The notes beneath the pieces are model-generated. The model saw only the letters and a list, made by a program, of their open reading frames with translations, did no database searches and was not told the DNA's origin. From Isoetes taiwanensis (Eukaryota > Streptophyta > Lycopodiopsida > Isoetales > Isoetaceae), in the NCBI GenBank assembly GCA_021234155.1, contig JAJEKV010000046.1, forward strand, positions 6,763,012-6,827,011: a stretch of DNA of 64,000 nt. The letters are read 5' to 3'. Every line of letters begins with the position of its first letter. Position 1 is the first letter of the stretch. The position numbers and the translations under genes were made by a program. Below, piece after piece: positions 44,601-56,136 of the stretch.

Positions 44601-44982
44601 TTATTGGCTCCCGATTATGGGTTGGATTCCAGTGGGGTATTAAGCTCGTAGATTGGCTTCTATTTTGCAAGTCGAATACCAAAAATGGGGAAAAATGGGG
44701 TATTCGACTTATAGATTCGCATGTAAATTACGCAAGTCGAATACGCCCAAAAAATATTGTGTGAGTCGAATACCCCTCCAAAGAAAAAAAAAAAGAAAAA
44801 AAATGATAAAAGGCGGGTTCGAACTCGCGCAAGGAGGTTGAAAACAAAACAAACCAACAATTTGCGCCACAAAACGTTATTGTAATAGGTCTCATTTTCA
44901 TATCATCATAAACTATTATAATTATGCACGGCGTATTTGACTCGCCGTTTTTTGGAATCCAACCCCCTTTCGGGAGCCAATA
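44601..44982. mobile_element. MITE-like element with 30-bp TIRs
   Basis: TIRs 44601-44630 (TATTGGCTCCCGATTATGGG...) and 44953-44982 pair over 30 bp with a few mismatches, and TA flanks both ends, as for mariner/Stowaway-type insertions. The interior repeats GCAAGTCGAATAC (44667, 44733) and its inverse, and holds a tRNA-like box near 44815. There is no transposase, so it would depend on one elsewhere. Confidence 0.75.
44814..44876 (-). other. tRNA-like fragment inside the MITE
   Basis: The minus strand reads TGGCGCAAATTGTTGGTTTG and, 30 bases on, GCGCGAGTTCGAACCCGCC. The latter has the form of a tRNA T-arm/box B (GTTCGAACC). A full cloverleaf is not visible, so this is a tRNA- or SINE-derived remnant, not a gene. 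Confidence 0.4.
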
Positions 44983-45537
44983 TTTCGCTCGCTTATCAAC
45001 ATGCCCTAAGGTGCATTTCTCCAACCGTCCTTATTAAACCCTCCATTTCTGATCCATTTCTCAGAGATGGAGGTGCATTGCTATCTGTTCTCTTCTTCTG
45101 ACGCCTCAGGTGTAATCTTCGTTCTATATGCTGTGCATTAGCCAATATGCCTAGGATAACCATTCTGTCGAGTATAACATCTTAGTGAATATAATTTGCT
45201 TCATAATTTTGCAGGCGAGGATGGATGAAAGTGCTTTGGTGATTAGTAATGTTGCGGTGTCTATTTTAGCTATTGAAGCTTCTAATGGTATTCTGTGTGT
45301 AAGAGACATTTGCTTGAAATATAAATCGATGCTTTAGGTTGTTCTTCTATATTTTGTTTTCCTTTAACGCTCCTAGGAAGTCATGAATCTGATCCGATGT
45401 TTCTATAAATGCAACCAGCAGCTCTGAAGGTTAATGGTGCAAATGAAATGTGACTAAAGTAGTCTGTTGGTTATATCTTGCAAAGTAATGGTTTTAGTTT
45501 TTTATTTAAGAAGTATAAGAAAATAACATTCCAGCTT

Positions 45538-45592
45538 TCTGAATTTCTGTCTGTCTGTCCTCCGTTCGTCCGTCTGTCTGTCTTGCCCGTTT
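45538..45592. repeat. CTGT/CCGT tetranucleotide microsatellite
   Basis: TTCTGTCTGTCTGTCC, then CGTCCGTCTGTCTGTCTTG. Related tracts lie at 46396-46462 and 50641-50675. Confidence 0.8.
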
Positions 45593-46076
45593 TTAGCTAT
45601 TTTGCCCGTCAAAACGTGTAGAAATTTTTTTCGCCCTGCAAATGAAGGGCACCAAATTGTGAAATGCCTGTCATAGGAAAGACTAGAAAAAAAATTATAT
45701 GGCATTTGAAGGGCTGGGAATGTAGGTTTGCCTGTCATTTTTTATCTATAGTATATCAATATAGTACTTTATATAATATAATATGGTATAGTATTTGTAT
45801 TTGTATATATATTTAAAAAATTAGAACCAAGTCAATGGTTCTAACAATAAAAAATATCGATTACAATATCACAAATTATCACCCAATCAACCATTGAACT
45901 ATTCAATCAGTTATGGAACTTACTATTATGAAATACCAATAGCATTCATTCAAGAAATTAAACCCGGCAGGTAGCCGACTACCCGTAGAAATTTTAGTGG
46001 GCTGGGGAAGAGGAACTGTCATCAGCTGATTGCTTGCATGTTGAATGTTTCACAACCTAGAGTGCTACAAGAGCTC

Positions 46077-46211
46077 GTATGAACCTAGAGACACTTGATG
46101 CAATTATGCTAGTGTCATTATGGGATGCACCATTTGAGTCTATAGATTGGCAAGCATGTTTTAAGGATTGGTATGAAGCAAAAGATAGAAGAGCAATGCG
46201 GTTTGGTAATT
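46077..46211 (+). pseudogene. Exon-like fragment of unknown gene
   Basis: Frame RMNLETLDAIMLVSLWDAPF then SIDWQACFKDWYEAKDRRAM, ending at a stop. The composition is protein-like and the segment lies in AT-rich DNA with no other coding signal. I do not recognise it. Confidence 0.3.
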
Positions 46212-46395
46212 GATCAATTTGTGTTTCTAAAACTTTCTTTTTTGTCCGTTATTATATAGCACGTGCATTTTCTATGTATTTTGTTAAAATTTTGGATTCT
46301 ATCATTTTAAATTTTTGTCTGGCGTATGAAAGGTTGAAATTTGAGAACTTTCTGTCATGCCAAAAGGCATAAAATATTTTCCTGTCCTTTGAAAA

Positions 46396-46550
46396 CCGTC
46401 AAACCTGCCTGCCTGCCTGTCTACCTGTCTGTTTGTCTGCCTGTCTGCCTGCTTGCCGGCCACAGTGACATAATACGCATACGAAAATGAATACGGGGAC
46501 CCAAAAATGAATACAGAATACGAAATTGTAAAATATGCATACGGAATATT
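46396..46550. repeat. CCTG microsatellite and GAATACG repeats, left copy
   Basis: CCTGCCTGCCTGTCTACC continues as tetranucleotides to 46462, then ATACGCATACGAAAATGAAT and several more ATACG/GAATAC units follow. A similar pair in inverted order is at 50480-50675. Confidence 0.65.
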
Positions 46551-47401
46551 CTCTTAGAATATTCCATAAAATATCATATTTGTGCTTGATCTTATCAGCT
46601 TAATCTCTATTTTTTAAATATGAAAACTGTAAATTCTTCTATTGCAATAATAACAACATTAAGGGAAGAAAACATAAAAGTAAAGTTTATCATATTAAAA
46701 CATAAGAATGCTCTTAACAAAAGTTATGTTGGCTGCAAACTTCTAATTCCATCTTTTATCTCAAAAAGCTGCACCATCCGAATGCTTTCCACAGATGTAA
46801 GTGTCTTACTCTAATAAGATGATAGGGCTTTCACTTGCCAATGTTTGAAAATTTTTAGCAGTGTACATATAAGTCAAAGAGGTAACGAGGTGTCGATACC
46901 AAATAAACAAACCTTACAGATTTGAAGGAAAATCCTCATAACTAGCAATTAAATGAAAAGTATGACAGAAGATGAACTCATATGCATAGTGCCGATATGC
47001 CAAAGCATTTTCAGGTCAGATTGACAACTCACAATTTTACAATCTGACCGTACATAGCGATCCTCGTTTGTGGGGTATGCCTGTACAAGTTTATGTATAC
47101 TGTATATTAGGTTTGCAAAATACTATAAGATTTGAGATAATGTACTTAATGGTGTTAATTTTGTACATGTATTGTAAGTTTAAAGGGGCTCTCGCTGCCC
47201 TACGTAACCCCCCGTGTGAATATGCACCCAAACCAAAGGGGGTTTCAGGGGGATTTTCATTTAAATGTGTCAGATGCAATGGTTTGTATTAATAATGTTA
47301 CTGTTAGTTATATGTTGGTAGTTAAAAAAAAAAAAATTGGGCCCTTCGGGCCCTAACAAAATCAGACAAAGAAAACAAGATAAATGCATTGAAAAAGTAT
47401 T

Positions 47402-48270
47402 TTAGAATTTGCCACCAATTGTGGTCTCCTTCGTCCATGTACATGTGGAGATCTCAAACATATAAATATCACCAAAGATACTGGCGCCATCAAATCCACC
47501 AAACATGTAAAGTTTGTTACCAATTGCAATTAATGAATGTGAATGTCGTGGAGATGGTATGTCGCCTCTACATTCAAGTAATGACCAATGTCTCAAGTGG
47601 GTATCCAACACTAGCTGGTCACCATAAGCTACAGATCTTCCTAAACCCCATGAATGTAGATTCTTGAACCAAGCGATGCACCTGCATGGCGATGCCTACA
47701 AAAGAGATGCTGATATCATAAGATCCAAAGGAAAAGCAAAACAAGAATCTCTGAAGCATCCAAAGCTCTAGAAAGGGTGTTTTGCAAAGATCATGAGATT
47801 GTACCTAGGTAGAAATTTTGCCCCGATGGTTTTCACATTATTCCTATCTATGTCAAGGACCATAACTTCTTGGAGAGGGGTGCTTGGATCCTCCCTCGCA
47901 CCTATCACCCACATCTTATCACCTAAGACAAAAGCCCTATGTCCCATCCTTGGAGAAGGTGGCTCAATAGTATCCAAATGTTTGATAGTCCCATTGAATT
48001 GGTCAAGTAGTAAGGTATCAGATAATCGTGCATGTCTTCCAACGCCACCATATCCTGCAAATATCAACAATGAAGATTGTTTGATAGTACCAACTGGTGA
48101 AGATATTGTGCATCTGGTGTGTCCCCAATGGTGTAACCATTCTATAGATCCACTAGAGAGAATCATATCGGAGAATGCAAGCCCCCGCATCATTGTACAA
48201 TTGTATAGATTTCTCTCGATTGAGATGGTTTTCACCATTCAAACTCTTGCAGCTTATCCAGCACATTACA
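47402..48270 (-). pseudogene. Kelch domain of a wybutosine-synthesis (TYW2/3/4-type) protein, decayed
   Basis: Minus-strand kelch repeats: EWLHHWGHTRCTISSP, LLIFAGYGGVGRHARLSDTL, PSPRMGHRAFVLGDKMWVIG, RHAGASLGSRIYIHG, then PSPRHSHSLIAIGNKLYMFG and DIYMFEISTCTWTKE. The phrase W-WGH-CT with GGFGRHAR-LLL is the kelch part of plant tRNA wybutosine-synthesising protein 2/3/4, which modifies G37 of tRNA-Phe. An intron separates 47815 from about 47695. A one-base deletion near 47640 (after YIHG) breaks the frame and the reading ends at a stop at 47402, so methyltransferase/ACP-transferase parts downstream are missing. Confidence 0.65.
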
Positions 48271-48729
48271 TATAAACAGAAACAACAATTGCTCTTTTCA
48301 AAAGTAGAGCTATGCAAGAGAAATAACAAGGCCAAAATTTTTGCAACCTAGAAAACCTTTGTTCGGCGTGCCTTCATCAATAGAAATTTGTAAAGGACTT
48401 CTCAGCTGTGACTCTAGATTATTAAGGCGCCCCAAAATGCGCTTCTGTCTATTTCCCAAAGACAAGTAACTTTTTTTTTGAAGAGTCTTAGGCAATCTTG
48501 TTAATGGGCATCCATTACGTGAGTTGTCTCGAATCACTTGACCGGGTCGGATATATTCCCATTATTATTAGGCTGAAGCACAAAGAAAGATATGGGCATG
48601 TAATTCCTATTTTGAACCGCAATCTGTAAGACCGATAAGTAGCTTTAGTAGATTCACAAATTCTATGCATGTCCATCTCTTCAAACAACTCCACCAATGT
48701 GGTTCCCAACATAAGCAAATCTAAACTTG

Positions 48730-49402
48730 GACAAAGCTAATGAACACAAATAATGCTGAAACCGCTATATGAATGTAACAACAAAACGACACTGCAGATG
48801 GACTTGTATGACACGAAAAATACCGGGAACACAAAAGCGGTAATTTTGAGGTAACACAAACCCATAATAACTTACTGTGTCTTGGAAATAAAGTCGACAA
48901 TCGATGATACCGTCTATTCCAAATGCTTCCAAGGCTTTCAGACACAATCATCTTCCATTCCCCCATGCGCTATAATGGACGAGGAAGATGATAGATCCAA
49001 AGAAAGATCAAGATGGGTCAGCATTTCATAATTTTGTAGTGAACCCGACCCGATAAGGCATTCACAAACCTGAATAGAATTTTTGAGATATTCAAGCCCA
49101 ACATGCCCAATAGCGCCGAGCCGATCCGCCATCTTTGTTATGCCCTCGTTCGATTGCCATAAGCCATTTCTTTGCCATCGTCTCCTTTCGCCAAAACCGT
49201 TTTCATTCTTTGCTGCTTTGGATTCACCGCCATACCGAAGCCAAAGCCGGCAACAAGAAAAGCAAAGGAGGGAGTCGGTTTGCCCGGTGGTCGTTCGACC
49301 ATATCCAACATTTCGCCGATCGCCATAATCAGAAAGCATAGCGGGACCCGACTCTACCATACCCGGATCTTTCACCTTTCGATACATCCTCTCATCCGCC
49401 AT
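48730..49402 (-). CDS. Unknown minus-strand exons upstream of the kelch region
   Basis: A 154-codon frame opens at ATG 49402 (MADERMYRKVKDPGMVESGP), passes MADRLGAIGHVGLEYLKNSI and HLDLSLDLSSSSSIIAHGG, and seems to continue after 48945 as LKALEAFGIDGIIDCRLYFQ and VSYYGFVLPQNYRF. It may be the 5' part of the kelch gene or a separate gene; the text does not look like the TYW3 domain expected N-terminal to this kelch type. The start could also be the internal Met at 49132. Not recognised. Confidence 0.4.
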
Positions 49403-49409
49403 AGCCTAG

Positions 49410-50470
49410 TCCGCGCCTTCCGATACCCTAATCATGGGCCGCGCCGCATGTTGGTAAAAGAAGAAGAGGGGAAAAAAAGTAATTAAAAAGGTAAAAAGAT
49501 CGTTGAAAAAAAAACATGCAGAACCGCCTCTCGGTGGTCTCGGTTGCAGCCGATTTGTGGTAGCCCAAACTATAGAGCCGTGTCAGGTACCGATTCTTGT
49601 GGCAGCCACAAGCTCGTTGGGCACTACATCGAGGGCTCTATTAGAGCTGCTTGAATCCGACCCACAAAACCACGCCCCCTGTTATGAGACCACATTTTTT
49701 TTATGAAGAAGCTTCTCTCCCGCAACCACGATCTCTTTAAATGGTAGCTCAGCCTGTAATCTTATCTTGCTAATCCCTCCTTGTTGTTGCAGATTTGCAA
49801 GCCCTTTTTCGTGCCCCAAAATGCTATCCACGAGGCTTGCATGTTCAGCCCCTAAAATAAAATAAAAAGAGGGCTTTTGTTGTGAGCCCTTGGATGTTGG
49901 ACCATTGGAAAAAAAAAAAAAGCTAAATCAACGACTAAGAAATGGTGCACTCTAGATGTACGCATTAGTACATCCATTCGAATACGCCATGAAATCTTAG
50001 GAAAACCTTTGTGAAAAGCGTACAAAAACACAAAGAAAACCCCCTGTTATTATGCTACATATTTGCGTCTGTGATTGGACTGTGGCTATCAACAATCATC
50101 TCCTGGAGATATCTACCTGTCATTTCCTAAGACTTTCTCCCTAAAACTGTAATGTAAGGCCAGAGCTTGCTATTTAATATTCAAGCAGTTCCAAATTAAT
50201 GTTTAGCAGAACAAGTCTACAAAGTGTAGTGGAAATAAAACACTCACAACTGGAGATTCAACAGGGCGGATCAGTTGGAGTGATACCTTACCTGAGAAGG
50301 AGCTAAGGCGCAGACGAATGGAGCACGAAATGGAAGACACTCTTAATGCATTAGGGTCGTTGCAGAGTCTAGCAGCAGGTCGATAACTCGGCACAACAGA
50401 TCGAGCGCCGTAACATACCAAAACAACGAGGTGTCGAAAAAAAGGGAAAAATTTTTTGTGTTGAGTTTTT
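49410..50470. other. Gene-free stretch
   Basis: Presumed 5' flank of the minus-strand gene. Short poly-A run at 49908-49921. No supported gene. Confidence 0.4.
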
Positions 50471-50479
50471 TTTTTCACT

Positions 50480-50675
50480 TCAAACTTAATACGACCGTAT
50501 TCTGGCCCGTATTCCCTGGAATACGGGCGTATTCTGTTTCAAAATTTTCTTACGGCGTATTCATTTTTGGAATACGGTTTTTTTTTTTAAATTTGCGTAT
50601 TTGCCGTATTCTAAAGAGAATACGGTCGTATTTTATTTCCATGCTGCCTGCCCGCCCGCCCGCCCGCCCGCCTGT
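50480..50675. repeat. GAATACG repeats and CCCG microsatellite, right copy
   Basis: AATACGACCGTATTCTGGCC and further GTATTC/GAATAC inverted units to 50634, then TGCCTGCCCGCCCGCCCGCC to 50675. The order is the mirror of 46396-46550. Confidence 0.7.
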
Positions 50676-50679
50676 CTAT

Positions 50680-51780
50680 ATGCAAATTGATGGCGGTAGT
50701 GCCGTCAACCTCATCAGGGACAAGCTTCGGAAATAGTTGGGCATCACGCAACTTTATCATGCTCCCTATGACATCAAGCTTGCTAATGGCCACATCACGC
50801 GACCTCAAGGCATCACGCCTCTTTTCCACATCAGTATTGGGGATCTCAAATTTCCCTTGGAATTTGATGTTTGGAAAGCTGGTGAAGATCCGGTGACTAT
50901 GAAATGCTGGTAGGACGAACTTTCCTTCGCCAGACTAAGGGCATTCGTTATTGGGCCACTGATCAACTTGTCATCACAGACGGTACATTGAATGCAACCA
51001 TGGATCTGGAAACTGGAAAGCTCATTTCTGTTGAGCATGCTGAACCATCTCTCTCTGAACCATCTCTCTCAGATGGTGATTCCGAGGAAGCTCAAAATAT
51101 TTATCATATTCAAGCTCCTCCAGCAGATCTTCCTCTGTCCTCTTACCCTGAGTATGTAGATTCTTGGGGTGAGATGACCCTTGATCAGGATCAGGCTGTG
51201 GCTGCTTTACTGGATCCATATCTGGCCCCTTGCAATAGGATCCAGCGAGTAGATATTTTCCAGACGAGGACGCTCCTCATAACGCTGTTGATGTTGATGT
51301 TGCTGCTATCATGAACCAACCATTACTTGATGACACTCAGCAGCCTCTCTTTTTCATGACCCAGCGTGCTGCATCACCCGTGTTGTTCCAACCTCCTGCT
51401 CATGTTGTCCACGACACCGAAGTAGTCCCGCACATTTAAACTCCAGAAGTGGAAGTCGTGATCTTGGCGAAAATCAACCTGTCAGGTTAGCCGCAAATCT
51501 TCCACCAAACTATAAAGCTCATGCTATCACCCTCTTCAAGAAGTTTAAGCACATCTTTGCATGGAGCTACAAAGACTTAAGGGGTATCAAAAAAGAGTTG
51601 GGGGAACTGACCATTCCCACCAAACCTGATGCACGTCCAATCTAGCAACGACAGTACAGGCTCAACTCTAACTATCGTGGCCGTGCCAAAGCCGAAATCG
51701 ACAAACTTCTTGCAGCTGGCTTGATTTATGCCCGGGGACTTCACCATTAAGAACCCGTATAGACCAACTTCGTGACTGGT
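50680..51780 (+). mobile_element. Ty3/gypsy retrotransposon fragment (protease to start of RT)
   Basis: Aspartic-protease-like text MQIDGGSAVNLIRDKLRK (50680), ITQLYHAPYDIKLANGHITR and, after a shift, MLVGRTFLRQTKGIRYWA and LEFDVWK is followed by an acidic linker and then FKKFKHIFAWSYKDLRGI (51535) and YRLNSNYRGRAKAEIDKLLA, the N-terminus of a gypsy-type reverse transcriptase. The usual catalytic D-T/S-G reads DGG here. Stops and frame changes interrupt it, and the sequence ends before the catalytic YxDD. No LTRs were found. Confidence 0.8.
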
Positions 51781-51919
51781 AGGGGGTTTTTTAATTGGCA
51801 AAGGAGTCCGTAGACGGGCGGGATGGTTGTACGGAAAAACTTATTCTAGCAGTACTCCAAACGTTAGGGGTGGTGGGCGGGAAATGGCGCTCCCGCATGG
51901 ATCCGGGTAGGGGGATAGG

Positions 51920-52240
51920 GCTTCTTATTTGGATCCACAACCTCGTACATCAATAGCAGTGCGTAATATAGTGCTTAATGCAGATGAAATTTGTGCTTTT
52001 TCTTGCAATCTACTGGACAAATTGAGCACCGTGAAAGGAGTTTTTGTGGAAGAGCATTTGCAGCTATTTGTGGTTCAAAATCTTACATTCCTCTTGTTCA
52101 TAAGCACCCATTTTTTATTTTTACTTTGACTCTTGTGTGATTTTCAATTTGCAGATTAAAGCACATCATCGTTTCCTTCAAAAAAGCAAGCAAAAAACCA
52201 AGCTTGGTCGTTTAAGGTTGTCTTACATGTAGTTTTTCTC
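51920..52240 (+). other. Possible upstream exons of the transposase gene
   Basis: Frame RTSIAVRNIVLNADEICAFS to VEEHLQLFVVQNLTF (51944-52095), then after TTTGCAG at 52155 IKAHHRFLQKSKQKTKLGRL. Both look exon-like and lie just 5' of the zinc-finger frame; linkage is a guess. Confidence 0.3.
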
Positions 52241-52315
52241 ACCTACTTCTCCGATTTTATTTTTTCTGAACCAATTCTTACCTTATACCTGTGATGGCAG
52301 CTTGTTTATGGAGTC

Positions 52316-53449
52316 ATGTCGGTGGAATGGGAAATAGTGGTTTGTATTGATGCTGGAAATGGTGATGTTACTGAGATTGGCTTTATCATAGTGAAGAATA
52401 ACATATTATTTGCTGATTTGAGACGTGAGTTGGAGCTCAACGGGTTGGAGGAGCTAGAGGGAAAGACTTTTGTTTTTCTTGGTGAAAAGAAATTGCCATT
52501 GTCCAAGAGGCAAGAAGATAGACATAAATTTGTAGCAGACCAGGTTCTGATAAGAATAGTAGGTTGTGAAGATCAAGATGGGCACCCCGAGGTTGGCGAT
52601 CATCCCAAGAAAAGAAGAAGACTAGTACTTTCCGAGGTTGAGGAAGAGATCAATGTAGACGACTATACAATTGAGGTTGAAGGGGTAGATGGCATTGATA
52701 AAGCTGGTCAAGACTTCAATGTAGCTTGTGAGGCACCCGAATTTGCTAGGTTGCTTTCCAAGAAAGCCTCAACAGCTCAAACAAACAGGTGGAAACATGC
52801 CTATAGGAAGTACAAAATGAAAATGAAGAATAATGGCAAAACAGACCGATTTGAGATTATGTCCATGGATGTAAATGGAGTGGCAGTTTTCAGTTTGTGG
52901 TGTGTAGAATGTGACATGAAATATGGCAAAGGGGGAGAAGATATGATGTATAATTTCACCGCTCGGCACTTGGAAACCAAAGAGCACAAATTGAACTTCT
53001 TAAAGCATAGACAAGGTCTTGAAAATAATCCAGATAGTGAACCACATCTTAAAAGTCATGAAGAAGTTGTGGCTGAGAATAGGGCAGCAGTGGAGCTTTG
53101 CATGTCAACAAATGTCACCCCATTTGTTGAGCAATATCAAGTAAAGTTTGAGGACTCCGTAGGAGGCTATGCGAAGAGTAAAGAGATTTGCATTAAGTGT
53201 ATGACCTGCAATAGGGCCCTTCTTCTATTTCCAAATAGAGGGGACCTAATTGACAACATGAAGGAACATATTAAAAGTAATAGACATGTTGCTGCTAAGG
53301 AAAAGAAAGAGAACAAGGATAACAAGTGCAATGAACCAAAAAAAGGTGGCAGACCAGCAAAGGAAGTCAATGGGCCTGGGCAAAAGAGCATGCTTACTTA
53401 TTTCACCAAAGGTAGTGCACTGGCTTATGCACAAAAATCTTTCCTATGA
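52316..53449 (+). CDS. Zinc-finger N-terminal protein of a two-ORF transposase gene
   Basis: 377 codons from an ATG-like start at 52316. After a ubiquitin-like-looking N-terminus (MSVEWEIVVCIDAGNGDVTE) and an acidic stretch comes a first C2H2-type finger (WCVECDMKYGKGGEDMMYNF with HLETKEHKLN) and a second (CIKCMTCNRALLLFPNRGDL with HIKSNRHV), then a Lys-rich, nuclear-signal-like tail and KSMLTYFTKGS. Fingers spaced CxxC-H-x5-H are typical DNA-binding heads of transposases. It is followed 316 bp later by the transposase frame, and the two are probably joined by splicing. Intact. Confidence 0.6.
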   Translation: MSVEWEIVVCIDAGNGDVTEIGFIIVKNNILFADLRRELELNGLEELEGKTFVFLGEKKLPLSKRQEDRHKFVADQVLIRIVGCEDQDGHPEVGDHPKKRRRLVLSEVEEEINVDDYTIEVEGVDGIDKAGQDFNVACEAPEFARLLSKKASTAQTNRWKHAYRKYKMKMKNNGKTDRFEIMSMDVNGVAVFSLWCVECDMKYGKGGEDMMYNFTARHLETKEHKLNFLKHRQGLENNPDSEPHLKSHEEVVAENRAAVELCMSTNVTPFVEQYQVKFEDSVGGYAKSKEICIKCMTCNRALLLFPNRGDLIDNMKEHIKSNRHVAAKEKKENKDNKCNEPKKGGRPAKEVNGPGQKSMLTYFTKGSALAYAQKSFL

Positions 53450-53764
53450 CAGCGATTAATTGCTTTGAAATGATTAGTTTATTGCTTTGATGTTATTGTC
53501 TAGCATGTTTAAATGTTATTGACAACAAAATCTTAATGGCTAAGATTTTTGTTATTTGATCCAGCTCCTTCAAGCATTGTAAATGTTGAGTCACAAGCTA
53601 GTTCTTCAAGTAAGTTTTTCGCACCTCTTCAATATCTCTTTTATCCATAAATGCTGGAGGTATGATGCTTTTCTTCCTATTTGTTTCATTTTTGTCAATA
53701 AAAAAAACAGGAAGTGAGTATTTGGCTTCCCTTTGTTGGGGTTTTTGGCAATTAGAGTATAGGT

Positions 53765-55816
53765 ATGGTACAAAGAAGAGGGGATTTGAGGCCTTATCTA
53801 GATGATTCAAAGGCTGGTTATTGTTGGTACTCCGAACTAAAGCTCAAAGCAAAGTTTCAGATTGGTGATGAGGTAGTTGAGGTTGATAGAGCATTTAGGC
53901 ATGTGAACTGTTGTAGAGTCAATATAGATGGTAAAAGGTTTCCAAATTTCCAATGTTCAATTCCCAAAGAGAGGGACTTTCGTATGAGAATATACAACAG
54001 ACAAGATGGAAAAACAATAGAGAGAGGTCAACGTGATACGAAGACATGTACAAGGGTAGAGTTTCTTACATATACAGGGCTGCTTAACATGGCTAAGGAC
54101 AACAGGCTTGAAAATAGATTCTTGAAGAAGGAGTTGACTTTCTCAAAGAAAAGAAATGTGGCTTTGTCTGTGAAGGTTAGAACCTTACGAGAAAGTTTGA
54201 GTGAGTTGATGAATAGAAAAGATGTGAGGAAGTTTTGCAATGACATAAGGGAGGCTCACTCACAAGGAAAGTTTGATGGTAAAGCAGCCTTATGGAACTT
54301 CCTTACTGACATTGCTCAAAACATTTTGAGGCCGGGACATAAGAAACGTTATAATCAGATAACTAAAGAATTGTTTGAGACCATTAGAATTTGGGGTCGA
54401 AAGATTATGCATAATTTCTTAACCATGAACTTCTATGGTCCTAGTTTATCAACCACAATGCGGTCCACTCGAAAAATTTTTACTTACAGGGTTGGCATAG
54501 TGGAAGTAACGTTTATTCATTTAGCAAAGGTATATGCCAAGCATATGGCAGATCTTGGCTTAAAAGCTGGATGTATTCCCACTCTTGTTGCAGAAGATGA
54601 AACAGTCATAAAGAGGTCTGTATACTGGAATGCAAAGGATGACTGTTTGGTAGGGTTTTGTGGCATTTTGGAGAACCATGCATGTGGGCCAAGTTTCATT
54701 GTGCAGGTTGGAACTGGTGATGCAGGTTACAAGAAGATAGTTAATGCTTTTGAAAAGAATGTTATAGCACACTATGCTCGTGTTTTCATTATAAATCCAT
54801 TGCATGCACGTCTTCCTAAGCTTGTCTTGGCCATACAACTAACATGCAACAAGTTTGATAGTAGAGCAGTGAGAGCTCAATGGGAAATAATACAAGTTTT
54901 TTGGGACTTGCATTTGTGGCAAGTTTTTGGGCCATTAGTTGGCCATAGCTCGGATGGAGATGCGCATAGACGGTGTTGCATGCTGGAAGATTATACAAGT
55001 GTGAAGGATGCAGGAACAAGATACGGGATTCCGTGGGAAGGTTGGGTTTTTACTGCAGCAAAGAGAAAAGATGGCAGCATTCAAGGCTTGCATGATCAGG
55101 ATTTTATACACAATGGGAAGAAGTTAATCAACCCACTTGATAACGCAACTAAGAGACTCTATTTAGGTGAAGATCTCGCCACACTGAATGACATTTGGCA
55201 CGTCTTCCATGCTTTCCAAGGAGAACATGGTCTTCAAATTGTAGATGTAGAAAGGAAGGATAAACAAAATTGGAGGGCAGCCCAACGGATTGCTTCACGG
55301 AAGGTTCAGTCTTGTCTACATAAACTACAAGATCCATCTAATTCTCCTCCAATGCGGACTCTTGGAACTGAAACATACTGTTCAGTTGTGGCCTTATATA
55401 TTGCCATATTCCTATCACCCCATATGGGCCTATGGTCTCGTGTTAAGGCAGCATCTACAGTCTCATTCTTCTTCAGGTAATTGCTCATTGTGGTCATGTG
55501 GCTTATTGCTCATATGGTCTCATTGGCTTATTGCTAAGATTTTTGTTTGGTTTGTTGCAATCTCAAAGGTTGTGGAGGCTGTGGATAATTAGGCATCCAA
55601 CACACACTTTGAAGATGAACTTTATAAGCCGTGAGACTTTTCTTGACATACAGTTATCATGTCATTTTGCTGTGATATAGATAGACGGCATAGCGATATC
55701 ATTAGATTCTGTCATAGCTTTGGCTTGTCTAACTTACAAGCCAGAATCTGGAATATATCTACTTCATGAGCATGATAGATTGCAATTTGAGAAATTTGTT
55801 GCCGAGCAATCTAAAG
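53765..55816 (+). CDS. DDE transposase-like protein (SDGD family)
   Basis: The largest open frame of the window: 571 codons to 55480. Then an apparent intron (GTAATT at 55478 to about 55568) and a C-terminal exon (RLWRLWIIRHPTHTLKMNFI, and LACLTYKPESGIYLLHEHDR near 55735). Motifs: TLVAEDETVIKRSVYWNAKD (about residue 275, candidate first acidic site) with VGFCG, VGHSSDGDAHRRCCML (about 395), HVFHAFQGEHGLQIVDVERK (about 480). SSDGDxRRRxLM and DxERKDKQNW occur in an uncharacterised transposase family of plants and invertebrates that I cannot name. A basic coiled region NRKDVRKFCNDIREAH precedes the core. No TIRs were found, but a 38-bp direct repeat follows at 56137. The unbroken frame suggests a recent or domesticated copy. 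Confidence 0.6.
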
Positions 55817-56136
55817 GTTACTGTAAACTTGTATCTTAAATCTGCTCACAATTGCAGGTTGTTTTGCAATGATTATGAGTCTGATATATTTAGTGGTCTT
55901 TGAATTTTCCAGGTGGTGGGAAAGGGAAGCAGAAGATGTATTGAAGATGTATAGTTAAGGCTGAGGTCATTGAAGGTCGTATGGTCTCCCTAATTCTTTT
56001 GGATTGCAGATATAGAAAGATATAGATGTAGAAAGAATGTTTTAAATGTCTATTTTGTAATACTTAATATTGATGTGTGACTTACTTGCAGTTTAGGTAG
56101 AGTTTGGAAGTTGAAAGTTGCCACCAACAGACCTGC

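Noticed and set aside
45538-50675. Three tetranucleotide tracts as one repeated element
   Set aside because: The 45538 tract lacks the GAATACG partner; only the 46396 and 50480 blocks form a matched pair.
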